Of a stretch of 56,159 bases of DNA, positions 46,569-55,261 are shown in pieces. The position numbers and the translations under genes are program-made. Origin of the DNA: Phyllobacterium phragmitis. GTDB lineage: Bacteria > Pseudomonadota > Alphaproteobacteria > Rhizobiales > Rhizobiaceae. The stretch spans positions 1 to 56,159 of the forward strand of contig NZ_PVBR01000028.1 of assembly GCF_002980495.1 (NCBI RefSeq), in the 5' to 3' direction. Under the pieces are notes generated by a model. The model saw only the letters and a program-made list of their open reading frames with translations, did no database searches and was not told where the DNA came from. Every line of letters starts with the position of its first letter. Position 1 is the first letter of the stretch.

Positions 46569-46892
46569 TTATGATGGGACGTCGCGCATCAGCGGCTCGG
46601 GCGAGCCCATGCGGTCGCCGGGTAGATCCATGGTGGTGCAGGTGCCGCCATCGACGAATTTCCAGGCATTGCCCTGATAGTCTACGGTCGACGTGCCCTG
46701 GCAGGTCGTTCCCGGACCGGCGGCGCAATCGTTCTGCCCCGCCATGGCGACGCCGTAACACTTCTCCATACCCTTATCCATGGCCTCCTTGGCCTGCTCC
46801 GGCGACAACGGTGCGGCGGCGGCGGCCGATGCAAGCGCGGTCGCGACGGCACCCGCCAGGAACGCCGAATTCACGGTTGATCTGATGGACAT
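46569..46892 (-). CDS. bufA: DUF2282 bufferin precursor peptide
   Basis: A 107-residue secreted peptide: signal sequence to about residue 27 ([20 protein letters not shown]), then a short mature part with four cysteines at 45, 56, 64 and 85 (EKCYGV, NDCAAG, TTCQGT, GGTCTT). This size and four-cysteine layout fit DUF2282 precursors of copper-binding bufferins, whose central cysteines become thiooxazoles by MNIO action. ATG 46892 follows GAGGAG by 6 bases. First gene of the buf operon, with a candidate SigF promoter about 60 bp upstream. Confidence 0.9.
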   Translation of the reverse strand: MSIRSTVNSAFLAGAVATALASAAAAAPLSPEQAKEAMDKGMEKCYGVAMAGQNDCAAGPGTTCQGTSTVDYQGNAWKFVDGGTCTTMDLPGDRMGSPEPLMRDVPS

Positions 46893-46949
46893 ATTCCACT
46901 CCTCGGATTGGTTGCTCAGCGTGTTGTTCTTCAATCACGCCAGTACCAG

Positions 46950-46975
46950 TTCGCTCCGGTCGGGCTTTTGTTACA
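46950..46975 (-). promoter_or_regulatory. Candidate SigF promoter of the bufA operon
   Basis: On the minus strand TGTAAC (46975-46970), a 16-base spacer and CGAA (46953-46950) precede bufA, giving a leader of about 50 bases. As I recall, Caulobacter SigF promoters have the form GTAAC-N16-CGAA. A matching pair precedes the sigF gene itself. Confidence 0.7.
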
Positions 46976-47038
46976 TCTTCCAATTCATATAAATTCGTGA
47001 TTGGTACTCGCAATCGTCCGGGCGAATTTTGCCGGCCC

Positions 47039-47065
47039 TGTAACAAAGGGCCGCGTGCGAGCGAA
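47039..47065 (+). promoter_or_regulatory. Candidate autoregulatory SigF promoter
   Basis: TGTAAC (47039-47044), a 17-base spacer and CGAA (47062-47065) precede sigF. The predicted start of transcription (about 47072) would fall inside the GGGGAGGAAG ribosome site, so the leader would be very short; either the start codon is further downstream or this box is weaker than the bufA one. Confidence 0.55.
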
Positions 47066-47082
47066 TTGGGGAGGAAGCAGAC

Positions 47083-47619
47083 TTGGACGGCAAGGACGAA
47101 GAAGAACTTGCCCGCCTCATGCGCGCCGCCATCGCGGGGGATGAACGAGCCTATGGTGAATTTCTGCAACGGGCCTCTTTCCTCGTGCGAGGTTTGGCCC
47201 GGCGGAAGATCACCCACGGCGGAATTGACCCGGAGGACATCGTGCAGGAAACGCTGCTGGCAATCCATATCAAGCGCCATACATGGCGGAGCGACCAGCC
47301 CATCACACCGTGGCTTTATGCCATTGCGCGCTACAAGATCATCGATGCCTTTCGCCGTGGCGGTCGCCGTATCGAGATCGAAATCGGCGAAATCGCGGAG
47401 ATATTTGCCGCGCCCGAACCTGAAACGGTCAGCGAGCGGGAGATCGGCCGCGCACTTTCCACTCTTGCGCCCGGCCAGCGCTCGGTGGTGGCGGCCATTT
47501 CCGTCAATGGGCGCTCGATCGGCGAGACGGCCAAGAGCCTCAATATGAGCGAAACGGCCGTGCGGGTCGCATTGCATCGCGGGCTGGCAGCGATCGCCAG
47601 ACGATTCGGGCGGAACTGA
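47083..47619 (+). CDS. sigF: ECF sigma factor, SigF type
   Basis: A 178-residue sigma factor with region 2 (GIDPEDIVQETLLAIHIKRH then PITPWLYAIARYKIIDAFRR, about 47-90) and region 4 (LAPGQRSVVAAISVNGRSIG then LNMSETAVRVALHRGLAAIA). The best start is a TTG at 47083 with GGAGG 9 bases upstream; the first in-frame ATG (47119) would cut into region 2's leading helix. nrsF follows after 2 bp. In Caulobacter this sigma is released from NrsF by metal stress such as chromate, cadmium or copper and switches on MNIO peptide operons. Confidence 0.9.
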   Translation: MDGKDEEELARLMRAAIAGDERAYGEFLQRASFLVRGLARRKITHGGIDPEDIVQETLLAIHIKRHTWRSDQPITPWLYAIARYKIIDAFRRGGRRIEIEIGEIAEIFAAPEPETVSEREIGRALSTLAPGQRSVVAAISVNGRSIGETAKSLNMSETAVRVALHRGLAAIARRFGRN

Positions 47620-47621
47620 GA

Positions 47622-48260
47622 ATGGATACGAGCGAACTCATCAAGACCTTGGCGGCAGATACGCGGCCGCGTACGTTATCGCTTTCGGTCGCCTGGTGGG
47701 GCGCCGTGGCAGTCGCCATTGCCATTGCCGCCGCCGTGTTTTTCACAACGCTCGGCCCACGGCCCGATATTGCCGCTGCCGCCGATACCGTACGTTTTCT
47801 GTTCAAGTTCGTCTTTACGTTCACGCTCGCAGGAAGCGCCTTGATCGTCACGCAGGCATTATCGCGGCCAGGCAGCCAGTGGCGCCGAGCCATGCCCTAT
47901 CTCGCGGTAGCGCCAGTGCTGTTGGCATTCGCGGTCATGCTCGAACTCTTCGCATTGCCGCCCGCGACGTGGTCTGCCAACCTGATCGGAACGAACAGCA
48001 TGGTATGCCTCGTCTATATCCCGCTGATCGGCATCGGTCCGCTCGGCGTTTTTCTGCTGGCCCTGCGCCATGGCGCGCCGACGACGCCGGCGCTTGCCGG
48101 CGCCGCCGCGGGACTTCTCGCCGGGGGCCTCGCCGCGACATTCTATGCCACGCATTGCCCGGACGATTCACCGCTTTTCGTGGCGACCTGGTATATGATC
48201 GCTATCGCTATACTTACGCTTGTCGGGGCCATCACTGCCAGCCGCCTTGCCCGTTGGTGA
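47622..48260 (+). CDS. nrsF: NrsF (DUF1109) membrane anti-sigma factor
   Basis: A 212-residue protein with six membrane spans (for example LSVAWWGAVAVAIAIAAAVF and FVATWYMIAIAILTLVGAIT). Two periplasmic-side cysteines, Cys129 (SMVCLVY) and Cys179 (THCPDDSP), correspond to the pair Cys131/Cys181 described as essential for metal sensing in Caulobacter NrsF. GIGPLGVFLLALRHGAPTTP is the conserved middle. It is coupled to sigF. Confidence 0.92.
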   Translation: MDTSELIKTLAADTRPRTLSLSVAWWGAVAVAIAIAAAVFFTTLGPRPDIAAAADTVRFLFKFVFTFTLAGSALIVTQALSRPGSQWRRAMPYLAVAPVLLAFAVMLELFALPPATWSANLIGTNSMVCLVYIPLIGIGPLGVFLLALRHGAPTTPALAGAAAGLLAGGLAATFYATHCPDDSPLFVATWYMIAIAILTLVGAITASRLARW

Positions 48261-48307
48261 CGGGCTGACGCCGCCCGGAAATGGGCGGCGTTCCTGTTTC
48301 CATCGGT

Positions 48308-50611
48308 TCACACGCTGAGCTGTTCCTTCACCGGCAATTGCCGGATCCGCTTGCCCGTCGCCGCAAAGATCGCGTTGGCGATCGCCGGCGCGATCGGCGG
48401 TACCCCGGGTTCACCCACACCGCCGAGCGGCTGCGCGTAGTCCGGCCCGGGCACCAGATGGACATGGATCTCCTTTGGTGAAGCATCGATCCGCGCCACC
48501 TCGTAGCCGTCGAAATTGTTCTGCTCGACGCGCCCGTCCTTGAAGGTGATCTCGCCAAGCAGGGTATTGCCGACGCCCATGATCGCCGCGCCCTCCATCT
48601 GGGAGCGGATGCGGTCCGGGTTCACCTGCGGCCCGCAATCGATGGCAATGTCCATCCGCGGGATCGTCAGCAGGCCGTGCTCATCAACCTCGACCTCCGC
48701 TGCGACCGCCACATAGGTGACGAAGCTGTAGTGGGCAGCAAGACCAAGCCCTCGGCCCTTCGGCAGGCTGCGGCCCCAGCCGGCTTCCTGCGTCGCGAGC
48801 TCGATAACCCCTTTGAGACGGCCCGTGTCGATCGGATAGAGCTTGGGATCCTCCCCATAGTTCCAGCCATCGCCGATAGCAGTCGGATCAATCTTCCGAT
48901 CGGGACCGATCAGTTCGAGCAGATAATCCTTATGATCGCGTCCGGCTGCATGGGCTAATTCCGCCACAAAGGACTGAATCGCGAAGGCATGCGGGATATT
49001 CGAAACGGACCGGTACCAGCCGATCCGCGTCATCGCCACCGCTTCCGGATTTTCGATCCGTATATTGGGAATGGAAAACGGCAGGTTCACCAGCCCCATA
49101 CCCAGCTCGAATGGCAATTCGTGCTTTGGATCCGGTCCGAAGAGTGAACCGATGGTCGGCGCCACGCTGCGATGCAGCCAGGCGGCAGGCTTTCCGCCCG
49201 CATCGAGCGCGGCTTCGAGCCGCTCGACGGAAACAGTGTGGAAATAGGCGTGCTGCACATCGTCCTCGCGCGTCCAGGTCACCTTGACCGGCGCGCCATC
49301 CATGGCCTTGGAGAGCAGGCCCGCCTCCACCACAAAATCGGGTTTCGACTTCCGGCCGAAGCCACCGCCGAGCAACGTGACATTGACGGTGACATCCTCC
49401 ACCGGGATGCCGAGCCGGCCGGCCAGGCGGTCGCGGGTCGCCTGTGGCGCCTGCACACAGGCCCAGGCTTCGCATTTGCCATCCACGATGCGTACCGTTG
49501 CCGCCGGCGGCTCCATCGATGCCTGGGCGAGATGCGGAATGTAATATTCCGCCTCCAGCCGTTTCTCAGCCTTGGCCAAGACGCCATCGGCATCGCCCGA
49601 ATTCCGAACAACCGCGCCGGGCTTGCGCGCGGCAGCTTCGAGCGTCTCCCGATAAGTGTCGGACGAATAGGCCTTGTTGGGGCCATCATCCCAGGTGATC
49701 TCCAGCTTGGAGCGCCCCTGGATGGCGGCCCAAGTGTTCCTGGCGATGACGGCGACACCGCCGAGCGGTTGGAACTCGGAAGGGATCGGCGTCGGTTCGA
49801 TGGTCACCACCTTGAGGACGCCAGGTACCTTCAAGGCCTCGGCGTCGTCATAGCTGGCAATCTTGCCGCCATAGACGGGCGGGCGCGCGACAACTGCATA
49901 GACCATGTCGGGCAGACGCGTATCGATGCCGTATTGGGCCCGGCCGGTGGTCATGTCGAACCCGTCGATCAAGCCGATCTCGCCCTTGCCGATATACCGG
50001 AACCGGGATGCATCCTTCAGCTCGATCGCGTCGCGTTCCGGGACGGGCAGTTCGGCTGCCGCCTTGGCCACCGCGCCATAGCCGATACGTCTGCCGGACG
50101 GCTTATGCTCGATCTCGTGGTTACTTGCCTCGACCTCGGTGACCGGCACGCCCCATTGCTGGGCGGCCGCCTCCTCAAGCATTGCGCGTGCCGCGGCGCC
50201 ACAGCGCCGCATCGGCATGAAGAAATGGCGTATGGAGCGCGAGCCGTCCGTATCCTGATTGCCGAAGCGGGCCTCATCACCTTGGGCCTGAGCCACCTTG
50301 ACCCTGGCCCAGTCCGCCTCGAGCTCGTCGGCGACGATGAGAGCAATCGACGTGCGGACCCCCTGCCCCATCTCCTGGCGGCTGCAGGTTACCGTCACCG
50401 TTCCGTCATCGGCGATGGCCACAAAGATTTTCGGGTCGTCGCGCAAGCCGTTCGGCATGCCGTCGCCGCCATATTTGGCGTCCTGTGCCTTAGCCGGGAT
50501 GCTGCCTGGAACACCGACCGCCAGCACGAAAGCGCCCGCTCCAAGTCCGGTAAGCACACCGCGGCGGCTGATATTCGTAATCGTGGATGAAAGATTCAAA
50601 GGGTTGGTCAT
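48308..50611 (-). CDS. Periplasmic molybdenum hydroxylase large subunit (IorB-like)
   Basis: A 767-residue xanthine-oxidase-family molybdoprotein with a twin-arginine signal ([16 protein letters not shown]). Molybdopterin cytosine dinucleotide contacts appear in [20 protein letters not shown] (about 72-91), [15 protein letters not shown] and [17 protein letters not shown]; the catalytic glutamate is in [14 protein letters not shown]. Such proteins oxidise aldehydes or hydroxylate N-heterocycles such as isoquinoline. The ATG overlaps the small-subunit stop (ATGA). No cytochrome c subunit or XdhC-type chaperone is next to it. Confidence 0.88.
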   Translation of the reverse strand: MTNPLNLSSTITNISRRGVLTGLGAGAFVLAVGVPGSIPAKAQDAKYGGDGMPNGLRDDPKIFVAIADDGTVTVTCSRQEMGQGVRTSIALIVADELEADWARVKVAQAQGDEARFGNQDTDGSRSIRHFFMPMRRCGAAARAMLEEAAAQQWGVPVTEVEASNHEIEHKPSGRRIGYGAVAKAAAELPVPERDAIELKDASRFRYIGKGEIGLIDGFDMTTGRAQYGIDTRLPDMVYAVVARPPVYGGKIASYDDAEALKVPGVLKVVTIEPTPIPSEFQPLGGVAVIARNTWAAIQGRSKLEITWDDGPNKAYSSDTYRETLEAAARKPGAVVRNSGDADGVLAKAEKRLEAEYYIPHLAQASMEPPAATVRIVDGKCEAWACVQAPQATRDRLAGRLGIPVEDVTVNVTLLGGGFGRKSKPDFVVEAGLLSKAMDGAPVKVTWTREDDVQHAYFHTVSVERLEAALDAGGKPAAWLHRSVAPTIGSLFGPDPKHELPFELGMGLVNLPFSIPNIRIENPEAVAMTRIGWYRSVSNIPHAFAIQSFVAELAHAAGRDHKDYLLELIGPDRKIDPTAIGDGWNYGEDPKLYPIDTGRLKGVIELATQEAGWGRSLPKGRGLGLAAHYSFVTYVAVAAEVEVDEHGLLTIPRMDIAIDCGPQVNPDRIRSQMEGAAIMGVGNTLLGEITFKDGRVEQNNFDGYEVARIDASPKEIHVHLVPGPDYAQPLGGVGEPGVPPIAPAIANAIFAATGKRIRQLPVKEQLSV

Positions 50612-51075
50612 AGCTTGGCCCCCTGAGTGGCGGCGGCAGCCTGTTTGATCGCTGCGCGGATGCGCGGATAGGTGCCGCATCGGCAGATATTGCCGCTCAT
50701 GGCGCTGTCTATGTCTTCATCGGTCGGCTGCGGCGTGTCCTTCAAAAGCGAGGCCGCCTGCATGATCTGGCCGCTCTGGCAGTAGCCGCATTGCGGCACG
50801 TTGAGCTCGCGCCAGGCTATCTGGAGCGGATGATCGCCATCAGCCGCCAAACCTTCGATCGTGGTCACCGACAGTCCGTCGGCATCGGCGATCGTCGTCT
50901 GGCAGCCGCGCATGGCCGTGCCATCGACATGGATCGTGCACGCACCGCACAAGGCCTGGCCGCAACCGAATTTCGTGCCGATCAGGCCCAGTTCGTCCCG
51001 CAGATACCAAAGCAGGGGCATGCTGGAATCGCCATCATATTGCCGCTCCTCGCCATTCACACGCAATATCGCCAT
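50608..51075 (-). CDS. [2Fe-2S] small subunit of the molybdenum hydroxylase (IorA-like)
   Basis: A 155-residue iron-sulfur protein. The plant-type cluster uses Cys38, Cys43, Cys46 and Cys58 ([11 protein letters not shown]); the second uses Cys96, Cys99, Cys131 and Cys133 (CGYCQSGQ and ICRCG). It relays electrons from the molybdenum subunit. ATG 51075 follows GAGGAGG. It lacks its own signal and is probably exported together with the Tat-tagged large subunit. Confidence 0.9.
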   Translation of the reverse strand: MAILRVNGEERQYDGDSSMPLLWYLRDELGLIGTKFGCGQALCGACTIHVDGTAMRGCQTTIADADGLSVTTIEGLAADGDHPLQIAWRELNVPQCGYCQSGQIMQAASLLKDTPQPTDEDIDSAMSGNICRCGTYPRIRAAIKQAAAATQGAKL

Positions 51076-51465
51076 CAGTGGGTTCCTCCTCAGGTCGGAT
51101 GAAAAAGATGAATAAAACAGTCGCAAAGGCTTCCGCTCGCCATAGTCGCACAGACTCGGCCACCATAGTGACCGCCCGTAGCAAGCGTTACAAATAAGGT
51201 TTTAGTGATCTGCGCTACAATAATCCCAACCAACGGCGGTGTGAAGCCTGCTGCTTTGCAAACGTCCGAGCCCTGGCCATAGCCGCCACAGGCATCGAAT
51301 TTGACACCCAGCATCGTTGAACCGCCGTCTCTGGCTTGGAACATGGGCTCTCTGGGGCTCTCTGCCCTGTTCTACAAAGACCCACACCAGGGAGAGGCCC
51401 TCCTGCGGCGCAGGCACAGCATGGTGCGCGGGCGAAGACCAATCTCCAACGCAAGCACGCCTTTC
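51076..51465. other. 390-bp gap without a convincing gene
   Basis: A minus-strand frame (51090-51344) is open but has no recognisable motif or good ribosome site. I see no repeat or terminator here. Confidence 0.3.
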
Positions 51466-52068
51466 TCAGCCTCGCGACGCATCTTTCGTTTCCGCCAAAG
51501 GCAAATCGATGGCTGACATGAGCCGGCCTTGCCCTCGCCGATAGAGCATCGTATGAGCCGCCGGAGCCAACAGATCTGCATAGGGCGTAAACCCCTCGAT
51601 CGTCTTGTTGAACGGGACAGCGCCGCAGCCAGGCACCGCACAATCGGGCTTGCCCTTGGGACATGCGTTGAAGTTGCAAAGCCGGCCGAGATAATGATCG
51701 CTTCCCGGTTCGAAAAGAAAGACCTCCACCTGATGAGCCGTGACGCTCGGGCCAGTTCCGGCGGAAAAGGCATCGCGCAGGGCGAGATCGCGCATCCGGC
51801 GCAGCGCGCCCAACCGACTCTGCGATGAGAGCCACACGGCAAGATCGAGATCCTTGCATTCGTGCCACACCTCGATGCCTGCCCGGCGGAACTCCCGAAA
51901 GCGCGGAACCTCCTTCCACAATGGCCTGGCAACCGAGCCGATCACCGCCACGGCTTCGATCTCCTCAAAGCCCATGAAAGCTTCCGTCACCACGTCGGCC
52001 GCCATGCGAAACTCATGCTGCCGCCTCAGCATGAACCTGTTTTGCTCATCGATCGCCGAACGCCGCAT
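51466..52068 (-). CDS. Nucleotidyltransferase-like protein
   Basis: A 200-residue protein with the Pol-beta-type core AVAVIGSVARPLWKE (about 38-52) and the acidic pair in ECKDLDLAVWL (about 70-80). A later cysteine group CNFNACPKGKPDCAVPGCG could hold a metal. ATG 52068 follows the stop of an overlapping small frame. The target is unknown; a minimal nucleotidyltransferase modifying RNA, protein or a small molecule is possible. No HEPN or antitoxin partner is evident. Confidence 0.65.
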   Translation of the reverse strand: MRRSAIDEQNRFMLRRQHEFRMAADVVTEAFMGFEEIEAVAVIGSVARPLWKEVPRFREFRRAGIEVWHECKDLDLAVWLSSQSRLGALRRMRDLALRDAFSAGTGPSVTAHQVEVFLFEPGSDHYLGRLCNFNACPKGKPDCAVPGCGAVPFNKTIEGFTPYADLLAPAAHTMLYRRGQGRLMSAIDLPLAETKDASRG

Positions 52069-52073
52069 CGGCT

Positions 52074-52220
52074 TCACTCCAAAAGCTTCATGAAATTGCG
52101 CTTCCACCCGTGACGTTCCTTGATATTCGCCAGGTAGGCCGCCTGCTCCGCGGTGCCACGCAGAGCACCCATGCGGGCAATCTGTGCGGCCACGAATCCG
52201 CGATAGTATGACGATCTCAC
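52074..52220 (-). pseudogene. C-terminal remnant or very small gene before the nucleotidyltransferase
   Basis: A frame reads SYYRGFVAAQIARMGALRGT then AEQAAYLANIKERHGWKRNF-MKLLE, clearly protein-like. It is open from the TetR stop (52265) but has no ATG; GTG 52220 with GGTGGAA upstream could start a 48-residue peptide. More likely it is the 3' end of a larger gene, perhaps of the SWIM-finger/DUF6880 kind, joined here by a deletion. Confidence 0.45.
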
Positions 52221-52262
52221 GATATTCCACCAGATTTCAAGAATGGCGTTGATGAGGTTGGC

Positions 52263-52919
52263 TCATGGCCGATCGGCCCCGTCGGCATGACGCGCACGCC
52301 CGCCAGCACTCCTATCCACCATCGCGATGATCGTTTCGAAGAGTTCGTCCTTCGCCTGCGCGGCAGTGATGTCTCCGGTCGCGGCGGCATAGGATAGAGC
52401 TTCAGCCGCTCCGAGCATTCCCCAAAGGCCGGCTGGAGCGATAACACCAGCTCCAGCGAATGGAGTGAGGACAATCCGGCACTTCTCGATGAACACCGCC
52501 TCATATTGTCGCTTGATCTTTTCAAGCTCCGGCGAACCGGCAAGTGCTGCAATCACGCCCGGTATCTCGCGTCCCTGGAGGAGCACGCAATCGACATAGG
52601 ACGATGCGATGACCGCCGCCCGGCTCGGCAAGGTCGGTTGGCTCGCCTGGAGCGCTGAATCCATGATTGCCGTCTGGCGCGCGTCGAAGTCCTGGTAGAG
52701 CGCTGCCAGCAGCCCGGCCCGCGTGCCGAAATGATCATAGACGACAGGTTTTGTAACATTCGCCTGCTCGGCGAGCCGCCCGAGCGTCAGGGCTTCCGTT
52801 CCCTCCTCGCGGGTCAGCCGCCATGCAACGTCCAGGAGTTGGCGATGGCGATCCTGCCTCGACAGCCGGCGGCGCGGCTGCGGATGGGAAGACTGGTCTC
52901 TCGTTTCGGTGCTTGACAT
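52263..52919 (-). CDS. TetR-family regulator
   Basis: A 218-residue repressor. Helix-turn-helix: LTLGRLAEQANVTKPVVYDH-FGT (about 43-65), after RQLLDVAWRLTREEGTEA. The C-domain is helical. ATG 52919 is preceded by a long AT-rich palindrome shared with the divergent quinone reductase gene, its probable target. This NQO-TetR pairing usually senses quinones or electrophiles. Confidence 0.87.
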   Translation of the reverse strand: MSSTETRDQSSHPQPRRRLSRQDRHRQLLDVAWRLTREEGTEALTLGRLAEQANVTKPVVYDHFGTRAGLLAALYQDFDARQTAIMDSALQASQPTLPSRAAVIASSYVDCVLLQGREIPGVIAALAGSPELEKIKRQYEAVFIEKCRIVLTPFAGAGVIAPAGLWGMLGAAEALSYAAATGDITAAQAKDELFETIIAMVDRSAGGRARHADGADRP

Positions 52920-52922
52920 ACC

Positions 52923-52955
52923 TATATACCAAAAGTAACTTACTAAAAGTATATA
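52923..52955. promoter_or_regulatory. Concentric 33-bp palindromic TetR operator
   Basis: TATATAC (52923-52929), N4, AGTAACTTACT (52934-52944), N4, GTATATA (52949-52955): inner and outer palindromes share one centre at 52939. It lies between the divergent TetR and oxidoreductase genes. Confidence 0.75.
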
Positions 52956-52999
52956 ACACCAAGCCTTCCCACGCAATCCGTTCGCAGGAGTTTTCCCAT

Positions 53000-53629
53000 A
53001 TGCACGCGCTGATCGTTGTCTCGCACCCGAATCCCGCATCGTTCACCCACAGTGTCGCCGCGCATCTCGCAGAAGGCGTCACCTTGTCCGGTCCAGGCAA
53101 TTCCTTCGAGATCGCGGATCTTGCGGCGGAAGGTTTCGACCCAAGGTTCACCTCGGCGGATATCGCGGCCCATCTGAGAGAAGCGCCGTCCTCTGCCGAT
53201 GTAACTGCCGAGCAGGCGAGGATCGATCGCGCCGATGCCCTCGTGCTGGTCTATCCCGTCTATTGGTGGTCGATGCCGGGGCTTCTCAAGGGATGGATCG
53301 ATCGCGTCTTCAGCAATGGCTGGGCTTATGACGACGGGCTGGGCGCCAAAGTCGTCAAAAAACTCCAGCACCTCCCCGTGCATCTCGTCGCCATTGGCGG
53401 CGCCGATTTGGGGACCTATGAGCGGCATGGTTATTTCGACGCCATGAGAACGCAGATCGATCATGGGATCTTCGACTATTGCGGCGCGCCGGTCAAAACA
53501 TCCGAGTTCCTGCTGCCGTCGGAAGCGCAGGACCCGTCCGCTCATCTCGATGCCGCGCGCAATATCGGCCGCAATCTATTCGATGCATCTGGGGCATCCC
53601 GACGCGGCAAAGCAGCCGAAGCGGCGTGA
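53000..53629 (+). CDS. NAD(P)H-quinone oxidoreductase, flavodoxin-like fold
   Basis: A 209-residue flavoprotein of the MdaB/KefF/NQO1 group. HALIVVSHPNPASFTHSVAA (2-21) is the FMN/FAD phosphate region; VLVYPVYWWSMPGLLKGWID-RVF (about 83-105) and GGADLGTYERHGYFDAMRTQ follow. It reduces quinones or electrophiles by two electrons. ATG 53000 follows AGGAG. Divergent from its probable TetR repressor. Confidence 0.88.
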   Translation: MHALIVVSHPNPASFTHSVAAHLAEGVTLSGPGNSFEIADLAAEGFDPRFTSADIAAHLREAPSSADVTAEQARIDRADALVLVYPVYWWSMPGLLKGWIDRVFSNGWAYDDGLGAKVVKKLQHLPVHLVAIGGADLGTYERHGYFDAMRTQIDHGIFDYCGAPVKTSEFLLPSEAQDPSAHLDAARNIGRNLFDASGASRRGKAAEAA

Positions 53630-53637
53630 ACATCTGC

Positions 53638-53665
53638 GCACCGGCAGAACTCATTCTGCCGGTGC
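53638..53665 (+). terminator. Hairpin after the quinone reductase gene
   Basis: A perfect 12-bp stem GCACCGGCAGAA (53638-53649) / TTCTGCCGGTGC (53654-53665) with a 4-base loop lies 8 bp past the stop codon. No T-run follows. Confidence 0.6.
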
Positions 53666-53799
53666 GCCAGTTCGTCATCCGAAAGCCGCCGTTTTCGGCC
53701 CAGGTTTGAACCCATCGCTTTGGCCCACCTCCGAAGAAGTTGCTAAAGACGCCCCGGCAGGATGCGATTAGTATTGGTGCACAACAACGGAGGTGTAAT

Positions 53800-54468
53800 G
53801 TGTCCATGGTTCAAAAACACAGGATCGGGCTTGCCATCATTTCGGCTCTCCTGCTGATCACTGGCATCGCCGTATCAAAGATCTACGCTCAACCGAAAGC
53901 CGATGCGGCCTGCGCAACGAAGTTCCTCGAGATCACGCCCATGGCTGCGGCCTGCGGCTTTGCTTTGTCGAAGACGGGTACTTTCACTCGAGACGGGCGA
54001 ACGCTCGCCGATCCACTCGTCGCATCCTATGAAGATGACGGCAGTGGTCAAAAGCCTGTTGCCGCCGAGCAGGTGGTGTTGTTTCCGCCCTCCCCTTCCG
54101 GCCGGTTCCGCATCGTCCAGGGTTGCGGCGGCGCGGGAGAAGACGCGCTGTGCTGGCAGACGCTCGTCTTGGATCAGGAAAAAGCGCAGCTTCAAAATAC
54201 CTTCGCCGGGCGCTATGGCCCCGAGCATTGGCAGAGCTGGAGCCCGGACGAACAGCATGTGGTGCTCGCGAACAGTGACGAGGGGGCATGGTGGCTTCAC
54301 GTGATTGATCCAATGAGCGGAAAATCGCATGATTTCCCTGCCGACGACTCGACGGAGAACTGGATCATAGAGCCGCAGACGTTGAGCTGGACGGGACCGC
54401 GCAGTTTCACGATGACAATCAAGACATGTGAGGATTGCCCAGCCGCTCAGAAGGAAATACGATTTTGA
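53800..54468 (+). CDS. Membrane-anchored or secreted protein of unknown function
   Basis: I do not recognise this 222-residue protein. A basic start and a 20-residue hydrophobic stretch (IGLAIISALLLITGIAVSKI) mark a signal sequence or anchor. Six cysteines follow (ACATKF, AACGFA, GCGGAG, LCWQTL, and a CEDC pair near the end), suggesting disulfides. SWSPDEQHVVLANSDEGAWW and FPPSPSGRFRIVQGCGG look beta-propeller- or sandwich-like. GTG 53800 is favoured because GGAGG lies 6 bases upstream; ATG 53806 is the alternative. Confidence 0.7.
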   Translation: MSMVQKHRIGLAIISALLLITGIAVSKIYAQPKADAACATKFLEITPMAAACGFALSKTGTFTRDGRTLADPLVASYEDDGSGQKPVAAEQVVLFPPSPSGRFRIVQGCGGAGEDALCWQTLVLDQEKAQLQNTFAGRYGPEHWQSWSPDEQHVVLANSDEGAWWLHVIDPMSGKSHDFPADDSTENWIIEPQTLSWTGPRSFTMTIKTCEDCPAAQKEIRF

Positions 54469-54495
54469 GCATCGGCTGGTGATGAACATGGAGCA

Positions 54496-55203
54496 ATGAT
54501 GCCGCACGCATTGATAACGGGGGGCACGAGCGGCATCGGTGCCGGGATTGCGCGGACATTGCTTGCCGCCGGCTATCGCGTCACGGCCACGGGCCTGAGC
54601 GAAGCGGAACTGGCCGCGGTCCCGGCAGCCGATAATCTGACATTGCGGCAGCTCGATGTTACCGATGACCGCTCGATTGCCGGATGCTTCGAGGAGATTG
54701 AAGCGCTCGATGCGCTCGTCAATTGTGCCGGTATGATCATGCGTGGCGGCGCCGAATACGAAATCGAGAATTTCAGCCGCGTCATCGACGTCAACCTGAC
54801 CGGAACGATGCGCATGTGTGTCGCCGCAAAGCCGCTTCTGACGCGCAGCCGGGGGGCTATCGTCAACACCGCGTCCATGCTGTCCTTCTTCGGCGGGCCG
54901 ATGGTGCCCGCATATACCGCCTCCAAGGGCGGCGTCGCACAATTGACGAAGGCGCTTGCTGCGGCATGGGCGGCAGACGGCATACGCGTGAATGCCGTTG
55001 CGCCTGGCTGGGTGGAAACGGAACTCACGCGGAACCTGGTCGCGGACGAAAGCCGCTCCGCCGCCATTCTGGCACGCACACCGATGGGGCGCTGGGGCAA
55101 GCCGGACGATATCGGCGGAGCGGTGCTCTTTCTCGTGTCGCAACAGGCCAGCTTTATCACCGGAGCCATCCTGCCGGTCGATGGCGGCTACGCAGCCGTC
55201 TGA
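54496..55203 (+). CDS. Short-chain dehydrogenase/reductase
   Basis: A 235-residue NAD(P)-dependent enzyme. GGTSGIGAGIA (9-19) binds the cofactor; NCAGMIMRGG, the catalytic serine in NTASMLSFFGG and YTASKGG (Tyr-x3-Lys) complete the active site; WVETELTRNL and FITGAILPVDGGYAAV end it. It is 58 bp ahead of a cupin dioxygenase-like gene in the same direction, so the two may form a small catabolic unit. Confidence 0.9.
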   Translation: MMPHALITGGTSGIGAGIARTLLAAGYRVTATGLSEAELAAVPAADNLTLRQLDVTDDRSIAGCFEEIEALDALVNCAGMIMRGGAEYEIENFSRVIDVNLTGTMRMCVAAKPLLTRSRGAIVNTASMLSFFGGPMVPAYTASKGGVAQLTKALAAAWAADGIRVNAVAPGWVETELTRNLVADESRSAAILARTPMGRWGKPDDIGGAVLFLVSQQASFITGAILPVDGGYAAV

Positions 55204-55261
55204 AAACTTGCAGGCTCAAAGGCTGCGTGAAATTTGGAACGGACACTGGGAGGTTTTGTTG

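Noticed and set aside
51090-51344. 84-codon minus-strand frame
   Set aside because: No homology-like motif and no ribosome site; likely chance.
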